This document shows, piece by piece, positions 1 to 10,600 of a DNA stretch of 40,500 bases. Position numbers and translations under genes: made by a program. Each line of letters begins with the position of its first letter. The first letter of the stretch is position 1. Location of the stretch: assembly GCA_964434775.1 (NCBI GenBank), contig CAYSWH010000013.1, forward strand, positions 1 to 40,500, written 5' to 3'. The DNA comes from CAYSWH01 sp964434775. GTDB lineage: Bacteria; Patescibacteriota; JACMRA01. The notes beneath the pieces are model-generated. The model was not told the origin of the DNA and did no database searches. It was given only the letters and a program-made list of their open reading frames with translations.

Positions 1-1800
1 AGTATTACCATATACATCATCAAAACGATCTGCGTTATATTGCTCGTATAATTGTAATAAACTAATGATTACTACTGAATTACACGAATTTTGTTTTAAC
101 ACCTCCAAAAAATAATGCTCCGCTCTCCTGTGAAAATCATTATTGTTACTAGTATACCTAGCATAATAATTAGCCAATTTCAGAAGTACAGCCGGATTAT
201 TTTTATCTATCTCATATGCTTGCAAAATATATGCTTCAGCCAAAGTTAAATCTAACTTTATTTCATAGAGATCGGCTAATTTTAGAAGTACATATGATAC
301 ATCATATCGAAATAATTTATTTCCTGTATATATTCCAAGGATTCTCTTATAAAATTCAATAGCCATGTTAAGATCATGTCTCGAGGAAACCGCTTCTTTT
401 TCATAGAGACTTGCTAATTTTGATAGCACATTAAGATTGTCTTTCGCATGTTCATGCAAGTGCAGATAATAATTTATTTCATCATCTCTATTCACTCTAA
501 GATATAATCTCGCTGGAATTTCTAAATTATTTCTTTCGTAATACCTTATAACCTTTATACATGAATATGGGTTTGAGGGGCTAAGTTCTAAAGCCTTTAG
601 AATCAAACTCTCTTCTAGTTGTTGATTAGCTATATTATTAGACGACCAACTTAAAACACTACTCAAATACATCTGTTCAAAATTACCACTGACAAACCAC
701 TTTTCGTAATTTGTACCTCTATTGATTGAGGATGTGTTTGTTACATTCTTACCTTCTTTAGTCAGCCTTTTTGGCCTTCTTTCATTAAGGAGATAAGTAC
801 CGTCAGCCAATGGAAGAATAGAAAAAAAATGACCTTCAGTCTGATTGCCGAGTATTTCTTGCCCAAAAAACTCTTCCCAGATGATTTTCTGTAAATATGC
901 TATTGTCATACATTGAACATATCTTGATTTGGCCACTTCTCCTGGCTTATATTGAGCTTCCTTGTAAACAAAATAATCCTGAGAGTAAATAAACATATTT
1001 ACGAGGCTTGCTATCTCAATCTGAATTGCTGCTTTTTCTTGGTTGTCTTCTGTACCCTCAAGTCTCATCCTTAACTGATTCATTCTTTCTAGATTTCCTG
1101 TTTGTTCTAAAATATCTTGAATAGCCCGGTACTCACCTTTTGTTTCAAAATCATTTAACAACTCCTCAAGCCCGGCTAATCTCAATATTTCCTTGGCACT
1201 TCTCTCAAATGCCGGTTGATACAAGTCCATCTCGAATTGTTGTTTGAGAGCTACTTCTACTAGCCTGTTTATGGCTCTGTTTCTTCTTTCGAATATTTTC
1301 TCCGAAGCTTTGGTTTTACCTTGACCGGAAAAAGTAGTTATTCTTTCTTTAATCAAAATATCTTTAATTCTTTCTCTTACATAATCAGGAATTAAGGCTT
1401 CTCTATCTATTTGATCCAGTTCATAATTGTATTGCCCTGCAATTTGTTTTAAATAATTAGTTATCTCTCTTAGTTGCTGACCGTGAGTTTGGATAATTGG
1501 TAATCTTTGTCCGTTTGTTTGTTGCTGCTTTATTTCAGCAGATTCTTCCTCAACAGTCTCTTCTGAAGATGCTTGTCCGTTTGTTTGTTGATTTTCTTGT
1601 AATTCAGGAAATTCTTCAATAATTGAATCTATCAGTTTTGCTATGGTTAGATATCTTCTAGCGATAACTTCAGCCGGGTTAATAAGTAAACTTCTTGCAA
1701 TTTCTGTTTGAGCGTCATTTCCTGATATAGCTCTCATTGAAGTTTCATGCTCTTGTTGAATTTCTTTAACTAACCTTGGAACATCTTGAAAGGTAAAATT
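1..1800 (-). CDS. TPR-repeat protein, main body (partial, 3' end outside the window)
   Basis: Reading the minus strand leftward from 1800, one frame stays open for 600 codons to the window edge, so the C-terminus is missing. The last third shows helix pairs of tetratricopeptide type, for example LLKLADLYEIKLDLTLAEAY followed by AYEIDKNNPAVLLKLANYYA (about 300 down to 120). TPRs are known protein-interaction scaffolds. The middle part is charged and helical and I do not recognise it. The short motif QQTNGQ occurs twice near 1600 and 1520. The frame has no convincing start of its own: the first ATG is at 1737, inside what looks like continuous protein, and the natural N-terminus appears to be the 1766-2128 reading frame, joined by a one-base shift. 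The function is unknown; a partner for the neighbouring unknown proteins is only inference. Confidence 0.75.
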
Positions 1801-2128
1801 CTTGGGATTTATTAACTATGATTGTTTGGTTTTGTTTTTCTTTTGAAACTACTTTTTCTTCTTCTATTTCATAATAAACTATTCCGGATTTATCTCTTGG
1901 CAACTCCCTTGTCAGCACTTGACCTACCGGAAATTCTCCGGTTTCTGCATCTCCAAGAGAAGCTGTAAAAGATTCACCGTCCTCATCTTCCATTTCTTGC
2001 ACTTCAATATTATCCAAAGAAGCAATGGCTAGTTGGAATATTTGTAGGGCGTAAGGTGTTTCTTGTTCTGATCTTTGTTCTTGTAGAATAAATAATTCAC
2101 CTCCTAATAAACTCTCTCCGTCAAACAT
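1766..2128 (-). CDS. N-terminal fragment of the TPR protein (frameshifted)
   Basis: This 120-codon frame starts at ATG 2128 with MFDGESLLGGELFILQEQRS and is acidic. Its last 11 codons overlap the long open frame to the left. Removing one T from the TTTT run (AAAA at 1795-1798 on the plus strand) would join the two frames smoothly, giving ...NKSQEF-TFQDVPRLVKEI.... This suggests one gene of more than 700 codons interrupted by a homopolymer indel. It could be a real mutation or an assembly error; the sequence alone cannot tell. No known domain is seen. There is no Shine-Dalgarno sequence before the ATG. Confidence 0.6.
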   Translation of the reverse strand: MFDGESLLGGELFILQEQRSEQETPYALQIFQLAIASLDNIEVQEMEDEDGESFTASLGDAETGEFPVGQVLTRELPRDKSGIVYYEIEEEKVVSKEKQNQTIIVNKSQEFYLSRCSKVS

Positions 2129-2218
2129 TGTGTTTGTCTTTCTTTTTGCTTAATTGTAGTTTAGTTTTGGGTTTTTGTCATTTTGGAGTTAGGTGCTTTG
2201 AGAGTCAAAATGAAATTA

Positions 2219-2245
2219 GCTAGGAATAAATTGATTCTCGCTAGC
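2219..2245 (-). terminator. possible hairpin terminator after the hydrolase-like gene
   Basis: GCTAG (2219-2223) pairs with CTAGC (2241-2245), extended by GAAT with ATTC across a small bulge. On the minus strand the hairpin is followed by a T-rich stretch (TAATTTCATTTTG). It lies 37 bases after the stop of the 2282-3169 gene. The T-run is interrupted, so this is a weak call. Confidence 0.35.
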
Positions 2246-2281
2246 AATCCGAATAAAAGGAAAAATTTGAAATTACAGAAA

Positions 2282-3169
2282 TTACACGGTCAAAAATTCT
2301 CTAAAATCGTAAACAAAGTCAACCAAGCTTTTTTCTGAAGGATAATGACCGCAAACTTTGTATATTCGAGTATAGACGTTTGAACAGTCTTCAGCTTCGT
2401 GCATTACAAGGCTGTTTCTCCTCCGGTTTATCAATTTTTTATCCGAAGTTAAGACTTTTTCAAATTTTTCAATGCTCCTTGGTCGGTTAATAAGATCCAT
2501 GTCTCCGTTCACACATAGCACGGGTATTTTTATAAATTCCAACTGATTATCCAAGGATTGCACTTTGAATTCCTTCTCAAAATTGTAAGTTCTCATCAAA
2601 TTGAGAAGGCTCAAGTAGGATTTTTTTTGAGGATTTTCCAAAAGTAGGTTAATTTCGGTTTTTCTTTTGGAACCGCTAAATAAGGAAATAACTGAGCTAA
2701 TTTTGGTAAAGTTTTTGAGCCCCAATTTATCTGCCGTCTTTACGGTCAAAAGTTTTAAATTTAGGTAACTCCCGTTAAAATGATTACCGCAACCGATGAG
2801 TATTATTTTTCTGACTTTGTGAGGATTTTTGAGTGTATAATCGAGGCAAAAAATACCCCCGGCACCCTGTCCGATCAAAATAAGCTTCTCGTCGTTGAGC
2901 GAATTAATCAGTTCCTTGGGGTGAGTCAAAGACAACTTTGCGGCCAGAGCAGACTGCTTTTTCTTTTTACCCTGGTATACTTCTTCGATTTTATCTCTAA
3001 TGTCCTTCTTGGTAAACTTCTTGTCTTCGTCAGGATGACCCGGAAGAGAAATAGTAAAAGTATCCAAAAGATCCCTATCCGTATATTTACCGTCAAAATG
3101 AAGACACCCTCTAATCTCAGGTATCCAGACACTACGAGTCAATCCCAGACCATGAATAAAAAGTATCAT
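2282..3169 (-). CDS. alpha/beta-hydrolase-fold protein lacking the catalytic serine
   Basis: 295 aa. The N-terminal strand and oxyanion loop FIHGLGLTRSVW (residues 4-15) and the elbow LIGQGAGGIF (98-107) are typical of the alpha/beta hydrolase superfamily. The nucleophile position of the G-x-S-x-G elbow is Gly102 (codon GGT) instead of Ser. A candidate acid (VNGDMDLI, D223 or D225) and a candidate His (CGHYPSEK, H275) are still present. The protein is therefore either inactive as a hydrolase or non-catalytic, as in receptor and scaffold members of the fold; which one is inference. No signal peptide or membrane segment is seen. Length is normal for the family, so this is not a truncation. It lies between the TPR gene and the 1143-aa gene on the same strand, with gaps of about 150 bases on each side. 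Confidence 0.75.
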   Translation of the reverse strand: MILFIHGLGLTRSVWIPEIRGCLHFDGKYTDRDLLDTFTISLPGHPDEDKKFTKKDIRDKIEEVYQGKKKKQSALAAKLSLTHPKELINSLNDEKLILIGQGAGGIFCLDYTLKNPHKVRKIILIGCGNHFNGSYLNLKLLTVKTADKLGLKNFTKISSVISLFSGSKRKTEINLLLENPQKKSYLSLLNLMRTYNFEKEFKVQSLDNQLEFIKIPVLCVNGDMDLINRPRSIEKFEKVLTSDKKLINRRRNSLVMHEAEDCSNVYTRIYKVCGHYPSEKSLVDFVYDFREFLTV

Positions 3170-3317
3170 TTGCTATTTGTTTATTTCCTTTTAGTTTTGG
3201 AAGAGAGAAGTATAACTTAAACAAGTGTATCTTGGATACTAGCAAATAAATTGTCAATGATAACCTTAGACCTTAAGATTTAATACAACTTTAAATTTTA
3301 GAAAGGAGAAAGAAGTC

Positions 3318-6300
3318 TTAGGGAAGAGGAGCCGGAGGCACGTTAGGAGTTACCCTACCCCTAACAGGTTGCCTTGGAGAAACAGGAGCTCTACCTCGAG
3401 AAAGTCTTCGAGGATCCATCCAACCAAACCAGCCAGTTCTTCCACGGGGATTCCATCGATTACGACCTCTTTCATCCAGCCCTTGTTCACGATTTGCTAT
3501 TTTATCTTCAACTCGAATAATATCACTTTCAAGACTAGTCACCTCAGTATTGACTCCATTATACCATGTTCTTATAGGTGTTATTCGTGTATCTAATTGT
3601 GTATTCCTTGATGTTAAATTAGCAATTTGGGTAACATATGAACTAACTTGTCGAGAAGAATCTTTTCCGGCTTCCTCTGTATCACTACTAATTCGACCAA
3701 GATAATTATTTGCATCCTTAAAATAATCATCAAACTTTCTTTGATCATTAACACTTAAGCCATTATTAATTTCAGCATACATAAGTCTTAAGTTACCTTT
3801 AATCCTTTGAATGGCTTTATTGGCCTCGCTCCAACCTACATTTGGGTCTTGTGCTGATAATACTTGTAAGCCTTTATCTGCGGCATCGATTATATTTATA
3901 TATTGTATTAATTCTGTTCTAGCATCATTAAGCTCACCTTTTTCAGCCACGAGACCTGGAGCTCTACTTGGATCATTGATAATTTGATTAACTTTATTAA
4001 AAGTAGAATCTACTTCTTGCAATTTTCGATTAGCATCATTAATAGTAGTAACAATATCAAGCCATGCATCTTTCATATCATTACTCTCGGTGATTTTTTG
4101 TTGGTTATAACCTTGTTCAGCGTATAAAGGCTGTAACTGATTAGCTACATTTTGTCTTTCAGCAACTTTAGCTTCAAGCTGTCCTTGCATATTATCGCTT
4201 TGAGCTTCTAATGCATGTATCTCACTACGTTCACGATCACCCAGATCACGAAGCCTATCTCGTTCATCCCTTTCCCGCGTCTCTCTTCTTCTTCGGTTTC
4301 TCTGGTGGATTAATCCGGCACCCAAACCCATTCCGGCAAGACCTAAACCAGCTTCAGCGTAGGTCATAGTCCATGTTGGATGAAGTCCAAGAGTTGGAAC
4401 TACTAGGTTATTACCCCCCAAAAATCCGGGAGCCCAACCTGTGTTCCAAGTGCCAAATTGAGGAACAGGAATTGATCCTCCCCCAAAAGGAGCTGCTATT
4501 CCACTGCCGCTACCTGGTGGTGGTGTTACTGGTGGTGGTGTACCTCCTCCATTAATCGCATCAGTTACTTGTTGCCCAGCTCCATCAATCCAGGATCTAC
4601 TGATAGGACCGTAGCCACTCGCACCTGTAATATGTTGTACTTCTCGTGACATATATCCTGGATCGGCTTCAAAAGCATCTATAGCTTGCTGAGTTGCTTG
4701 GTCAAGCGAAAGTCCTGGATTTTGTTGCATTAATCTAGTGGCATGTTCTCCAATCATTACAACAACTGCATTTTGGGAATCAAAACCTTGTATACTTTGA
4801 CCTGCAAGACTATTAAAGACCGTTGCAGCACCAGGGTGGTCACTTGATAGTATCGCCGGAATCTTTTCCATAGCATCGATTCTTGCTTGAGCCCAAGCTT
4901 CTCCACCAGGATTAACATTACTAATTAAACTTTGCTCCAAAGAATCATCAATTGCCCCACCGCTACCTGTGTCAGGAGAGGCCAGCTCTTGAGCTACCTG
5001 ACCTGCTCTTACTTGAGCATGGATTTGGTCCATTTTGCGTAGCGTATCTGGTGGTATTTTTTGAGCTTCCTCGTCCATTGGAATACCTGAGGTAGCAACT
5101 ATATTTTGCCCTCCGTCATCGCAAGTAATAAATGCCTCACCACCTTCAGGCATATGCTGAGCCACATAATTTTGTAATAACGGTATATTCTCTTGTTCAT
5201 GAGCTGTTGGATCTTGAGATATTTGTTCAATCAAATCAATAAATTCCTGTCTTGTTTGATTACTTCCTCTTTGAGCTATTTGAGCGGCGATTGACCCTAG
5301 CTGCTCCACCTTTGTCTGTCCAACACTGTATTCTATTCCAGTCAGAATATGCTCACTTCCATCTCCGGTTAAATTTAGAATTTTATCACCCGGCCTTGCA
5401 TCCTGAAGAACATCTCCTGCATCCGTGTCAAGACTTAAAGGAGGTCGGTTATGCATATAATACAAGGCAGGGCCGTCTTCTGATAACTTAACTGCCAAAA
5501 TCTCATCATCACCAATAATTGTATCCGCTCCCGGCAACTGTCCCACAGGTAATTCTCTAATGTTTCCAATCACCTGATTTGCAATTGTCCTCGAAGCTTC
5601 TCCTGTCTGAGCAACCCTTTCAGCTGACTCTGCTACGTCTGTGGCTCCATCCGCTTCCGGAACCCCACCTGTAACAGGAGAATTTGGATCGACATACCCA
5701 TTCGGAGCTCCTTGTAAATCTTGAGCCGTTATTTTTGGTCCTGTTACTGCTTCCGCTACTTCGTGTACCACTCCGACAACTGCCAGAGTCTTGGCTGTAG
5801 CCACAAAAGCCTCTGCTCCAACTTGAAAACCTTTTTTCCAATTATTTCTACTTGCAATTGTTGCCTCCAAATATCCGACCTCTCGCTCACTAAGAGCACC
5901 TTGACCTTCAAATTTACCTTCTGATGTTTCTCCACCCTGAAGGGCTTTTTCGAGCCTATTTAAAGTAGGATTGTTTTCCAATTCATGCACTACACTTTTC
6001 AACTCCCAGATTTGCTTGAGAAATTCCCTATTGGATTCTCTTGTCTCAATCCTTATGGACTGCAATAGGTGTTCCATTGCTTGACCATCACGCTCTAAAG
6101 AATTTAAAAATTCAGTAGCTTTTTCTCTACCTTGTCCGGACGTCCAATTTATACCAATACTATCACTACGATTAAGTTTTCTAAGCATGTTCTTATGTAA
6201 CCTGGAAGCAAGCCTGTCCGGACCCATTGTAATATCAGTCGTTGCCGAATTAAAGGCTCTAAATGAGGCTGCCTCTTTAATGCCTTCCCACATAGTCAGA

Positions 6301-6749
6301 ACAACTTTGGAAGCAAAACCTCTCTCAGGGTTATCAGAACCACCACCGTCTCCATTTTCACCTTCTCCTTGACCATTATTAGCCCATATACCTTTTATTT
6401 TTTCACCCCTTTGGTAGATACTTCCTTCTCCGGCCCTCCTAACTTTCTTATCAAAGTATGTATCAGAATCTGTTCTAACCGCTTCATATGTTCCGGCTGC
6501 AGCTCTAGCAACTCCTGCAGCTATTGGAGTAGCACCCATAGCTCTAGCAGTGAGACCCGCAGCAACGCCTGTACCTACTTGAAAACCCGTATGAATCATC
6601 TCTTTTCTAGTTTCTTCATGCTGCCATCCGGCCTTTACATCTTCCGAAACTTTACCACAAGCTCTTTTTGCCGTTTCCCACATTTTCCCCACAAATCCAT
6701 GAGTTGGAGACCTCTCCTGACTTGGTTGTTGTCGTTCAAATTCAGCCAT
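3318..6749 (-). CDS. large protein of unknown function with C-terminal coiled coil
   Basis: 1143 aa, no family recognised. Visible parts: a charged N-terminus; an Ala/Gly-rich hydrophobic stretch at about 57-88; a helical region 150-300; a possible membrane segment at about 311-336; a mixed globular region 340-730; a Pro/Gly-rich linker 734-785 (TPPPVTPPPGSGSG); a Gly-rich hydrophobic stretch 798-814 followed at once by a strongly basic cluster (HQRNRRRRETRERDERDR); a long coiled-coil-like region 820-1090; and a Pro/Arg-rich tail ending PPAPLP. The hydrophobic stretches, with the basic cluster after the second, suggest a membrane-anchored scaffold, but topology is inference. It is 40 bases downstream of the 239-aa gene on the same strand, so the two are probably co-transcribed. 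There is no Shine-Dalgarno sequence before ATG 6749. Confidence 0.8.
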   Translation of the reverse strand: MAEFERQQPSQERSPTHGFVGKMWETAKRACGKVSEDVKAGWQHEETRKEMIHTGFQVGTGVAAGLTARAMGATPIAAGVARAAAGTYEAVRTDSDTYFDKKVRRAGEGSIYQRGEKIKGIWANNGQGEGENGDGGGSDNPERGFASKVVLTMWEGIKEAASFRAFNSATTDITMGPDRLASRLHKNMLRKLNRSDSIGINWTSGQGREKATEFLNSLERDGQAMEHLLQSIRIETRESNREFLKQIWELKSVVHELENNPTLNRLEKALQGGETSEGKFEGQGALSEREVGYLEATIASRNNWKKGFQVGAEAFVATAKTLAVVGVVHEVAEAVTGPKITAQDLQGAPNGYVDPNSPVTGGVPEADGATDVAESAERVAQTGEASRTIANQVIGNIRELPVGQLPGADTIIGDDEILAVKLSEDGPALYYMHNRPPLSLDTDAGDVLQDARPGDKILNLTGDGSEHILTGIEYSVGQTKVEQLGSIAAQIAQRGSNQTRQEFIDLIEQISQDPTAHEQENIPLLQNYVAQHMPEGGEAFITCDDGGQNIVATSGIPMDEEAQKIPPDTLRKMDQIHAQVRAGQVAQELASPDTGSGGAIDDSLEQSLISNVNPGGEAWAQARIDAMEKIPAILSSDHPGAATVFNSLAGQSIQGFDSQNAVVVMIGEHATRLMQQNPGLSLDQATQQAIDAFEADPGYMSREVQHITGASGYGPISRSWIDGAGQQVTDAINGGGTPPPVTPPPGSGSGIAAPFGGGSIPVPQFGTWNTGWAPGFLGGNNLVVPTLGLHPTWTMTYAEAGLGLAGMGLGAGLIHQRNRRRRETRERDERDRLRDLGDRERSEIHALEAQSDNMQGQLEAKVAERQNVANQLQPLYAEQGYNQQKITESNDMKDAWLDIVTTINDANRKLQEVDSTFNKVNQIINDPSRAPGLVAEKGELNDARTELIQYINIIDAADKGLQVLSAQDPNVGWSEANKAIQRIKGNLRLMYAEINNGLSVNDQRKFDDYFKDANNYLGRISSDTEEAGKDSSRQVSSYVTQIANLTSRNTQLDTRITPIRTWYNGVNTEVTSLESDIIRVEDKIANREQGLDERGRNRWNPRGRTGWFGWMDPRRLSRGRAPVSPRQPVRGRVTPNVPPAPLP

Positions 6750-6789
6750 ATACTATATCATCAATATGTTATTATTATATATAATCAAC

Positions 6790-7509
6790 CTAACCCTCCA
6801 ATGTCATTTCCGGCAGAAGGATTTGCACTTTGTCCCATTCTTCGATTTTGGAAAAGTGGATCATAGCCACGAGAGTTCTTAGTCTGTTTTGTTTTTGTAA
6901 TAATAATTCCTGATCGGGATTTTCTTTTTGAGAAATCAATTCAATATCTTGTTCCACACTCTTCTTTAGGCCGCTAAGATAACGAATATAATAATTTTTC
7001 TTAAAGTCCATCATAGCAAAGAAAATGATGGTTTCCATGTTTTCGATCTTCGGATCGAGGTATTCGAGTAGTTCATCAACTTCCTTACCTTCTTTCATCA
7101 TCCTTTTTAGTTCTTCCCAATCTTGATCAGTTATATAGGGTTTGAGATGAATAGCAAAAATATCAAGCCACATCGACTCCTGCATGCGAATAAAGAGTCC
7201 TTTTTTCTTGGCGTTTGGAAGTTCATGTAATCCGAGCATTTCAAAAATATCCATGTCCATAAGAGTAGAAGCAGCAATCTTTTCTTCAAAGCTTGGAGAG
7301 TCCTCCGGCTCGGTCTGATTACCGGCTTGTGGGTTGGCTTGACCTATTCCGGCTTGAACCTGATTAAATCCGGTCTGTGAGTTTTGATACGGTTGAGAGT
7401 TTTGATAATTAACGGGATTATCTTGAACCTGCCCTGGATAAGCTTGTGGTTGAGCTGACTGATGATCGCCTTGGAAGTTTCCTTGTGCATTTGTTTGCTG
7501 GTCTGACAT
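6790..7509 (-). CDS. hypothetical protein with Gln/Asn-rich disordered N-terminus
   Basis: 239 aa, not recognised. Residues 1-88 are low-complexity and rich in Gln, Asn, Pro and Gly, with repeated short units such as YQNSQPYQNSQ, which suggests disorder. From about residue 90 the protein becomes a compact, helical, acidic domain (EEKIAASTLMDMDIFEMLGL onward) with aromatic residues spaced as in a globular helical bundle. There is no signal peptide or membrane span. The stop is TAG. It is the upstream member of a likely two-gene unit with the 1143-aa protein. A cytoplasmic partner of that protein is a plausible but untested role. Confidence 0.75.
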   Translation of the reverse strand: MSDQQTNAQGNFQGDHQSAQPQAYPGQVQDNPVNYQNSQPYQNSQTGFNQVQAGIGQANPQAGNQTEPEDSPSFEEKIAASTLMDMDIFEMLGLHELPNAKKKGLFIRMQESMWLDIFAIHLKPYITDQDWEELKRMMKEGKEVDELLEYLDPKIENMETIIFFAMMDFKKNYYIRYLSGLKKSVEQDIELISQKENPDQELLLQKQNRLRTLVAMIHFSKIEEWDKVQILLPEMTLEG

Positions 7510-7649
7510 AATGAGACTAAATATTTTTTTACAAATAATCTTATATTACGATTTAATCATATTTTTCATTTATTGTCAATTTTTCTTACAAAAACAATTC
7601 CCAGCCTTTATATGAAAGGTATTTTTTAACTTAATAGGTTTCTTAAGAA

Positions 7650-10600
7650 TTATTTAGATTTGTTCAAAAACAGCATTTTTTCCTCCTGCTGGCTCAACTC
7701 CAGTTTTCTCTCACCCAAGTGTTTCTTTTTTTCTATGACCACTTCTTCTCCGGCTTTTTCCAGAAACTGCTGATTGGACAATTGTTTTTCCAAGGACCCG
7801 ATTTGTTTTTGCAAGTCTATAATTAGTTTTTGAGTCCTCTTGATCTCCAGTTCCCGATCTTTGATGTAAGCAAATATATCCAGAGCATATTCATAACTTC
7901 CTTTGTTTACTTTATATAAGCCTCTTGGAAGTTCGGTGGACAATTCCGCCTTGGCTACAAGCTTGATAAAATCTTGAAACTGAAGAATCTCTTTTGACTT
8001 CGTATAAACATTTACTTCCTTCCCAGGATCAATAGCAAACAATCCCCTCAAAGACCTCAAATCCTTCACAAAATCCACCGCCGGCTCAAATTCTCCGGCT
8101 GAAACCGTCCGGTTTTTTTCCAAAATCCGCTTACTCCACTCCGAATCTTTTTGAACAAAAACTAGAATATCACTGGTTTCATTGCTCAAATTATGTTTGA
8201 GTATAAACTCCTTCCAAAGAACTTCGGTTTCAAAAGGCAAGTAGGGATAAAGACGGATGAGGAAGCGTTTAAACAACTCCACGGCAAAACCAATTTGTGA
8301 ATCGTCGGTTTTGAGATACTCCACATACCAATCTGCATAGTAATCCCACAGAAATTTATACAACCCTTCCACGTTATGAGCCAATTCGTATGTTTGTAAA
8401 TTCTGCTCAAACTCAATTTCCAACTGTCTAAATTTTTGAAGAATCCAGATTGAAGGAGAATTAAGAGAACCATTTACCTGCTTTGAATCCAAATTATCCA
8501 ACTTACTTTCCAGAAAACGAGCCACATTCCAAATCTTATTACCGTAATTACGATATTTAAGGCACTGTTCATCAGCCAACCTGCCTCCCATTCGCATATT
8601 TCGATTGGGTATCATTCCGGCAAGCAAGGCCATTCTCAGAGAGTCACTGGAATATTTCTCAATCTGACTAACCGGATCCAAACCGTTTCCCAAACTCTTA
8701 CTCATCTTCTTACCCTTCTCGTCCAAAACTGTTGGAGTGATTACAACGTTTTCAAACGGTATTTTGTTATAAACAGAGGAATCTTCGGGTAGTTGAGAAG
8801 TAAAATACTTGCCCAAGACAATCATCCGAATAATCCAAAGATAAAAAATCTCTTTAGCGGTTGTCATAGTTTGGGTCGGATAAAAAGTCTCAAAATCATT
8901 AGACCCAAGACTCTTCTCATTTAAACTATTTAGAACAGTTTCCAGGACTTTCGTTTCCCGAAACTGCATAAAGTGAGTGTTTTCGGCTTGGTATTCATAG
9001 AAATTGCCGCCTAATTTTTCTTTCAAGACCCTCCCCTGCTCTAACGGTACATAACAATCTTTCAAATCAGAATAAATATTTATAAAACCGCAATTATTCT
9101 TAATCCTTTGAAAATCAAAACTCCAGTCAAATCTATCGGCAAAAGGAAAAGGCAGGTTATCAACAAACTTTGGTTGGCTAAAACCGGCCACTAAAGCAAT
9201 ACCCGCTAAGTTTTCTACTTTTTCAGCTAATTTTAAGGTCAAAACTGCTCCCAAACTATGACCGATTACCACTGTTTTGTGATTAAATTGGTAATTATTC
9301 AAAATGTAGTTCAATTGCTCTTCTTCCCCGGGCAGCTCGGTATTTGGTAAATCAGGTACCCAAACTTCGTGACCTTTGGCTTCCAATTCTCTTTTTAACC
9401 AAGGAAAGAAATTGGCATCACTACTGCCGCCAAAACCATGGAGAATTACAAAATTATATTTTTCAGAAGCTGAATACTCCTCATTTTTATTCAAAAAATC
9501 CAAATAGTTTAAGGTAGCTAAAGGCCAAAGACAAGAGCTAAACCAGGTGTCGAAAATTTTCTCTTCCTGGACCCACTCACCTGACAACTTCAACTCAGCC
9601 GGCAAATCTCCTACATAAAAACAGTCTCTTACCCTAACATCTTTTCCTTCTTTCTCAAAATTCATATTGGGTAAAATATAACCTTCTTCACCGCCGGATA
9701 CTGCGGTTGGAGGAAATTGATCTAAGGACTCATCATTGTTAGTAAAAACTAAGGCATTTTCCTGCCATTCTTGGTGACTAAAAAATCTTTTTTCCGGATT
9801 AGTTTGTAAATTATACCAAACAGGAATCCTATGACCCCAAAGTAAATTCCTGGAGACACACCAATCCTTAATTCCTTCAACAAAGCTCCTACCTCTCTCT
9901 CTATAGTCTTCACTGTAAAAATTTGTCTCAAAAATCCCTTCTAGCCCGTGTTCTTGGAGACTTTTTCCCGTAGAGGAAGCCTTTTTATGATAACTAACAA
10001 AAAATTCTTCACTAATCAAAGGCTCAATAACGGTTTTAGTTCGCTCACAAACAGAAACGTTATGTTCGTAGTTCCAGTCAATTTCGTAATCAGCAAATTT
10101 CTCCTGTAAATATTTCATGAGTTCTTCTCCGGAAAGATTATCTACTTCTTCATTAAATTCTTCTACTTGTGAAGCACCTTCTTTCGGCTTAATATAGTCA
10201 TTTTGTAGAAGCAGCTTTATAACCTGTAGCCTGGCCTCTTCTCTACTCATACCGGCAAACTCGCCGCACTCTTCCGTCAATTTACCGTTCCTGCCGACTG
10301 CCTTAGGAAAGTCGCTGCCCAATTCCGGGTGTTTATTAAAAATTCGATAATCAGTAGCATCACTACCCGGAGTTATCTTCAGACAGCCTGTCCCAAAGTC
10401 TTTGTCCACCTCTTCATCCAAAATTAAGACAACACCCTTTACACCCAAGTGCTCAATCTGATAAACCAGCTTAATTTTTTGCCGGAGAAGGCTTTCTTGG
10501 ACTAAATTTACCTCAGCTTCTTTTAAACCGCCTTTTTGCAATAGATAAACCAATTTTTCGGGGTGAATGGCAATGGCAACATCTCCAAAAATAGTTTCCG

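Noticed and set aside
3302..3310. AAAGGAGAA on the plus strand as a ribosome binding site
   Set aside because: It lies just after the stop of a minus-strand gene and no plausible plus-strand coding frame follows.
8898..9500. An intein as explanation of the ValRS insert
   Set aside because: No Cys or Ser at the left boundary, no His-Asn pair at the right, and the insert has the full hydrolase motif order instead of splicing blocks.
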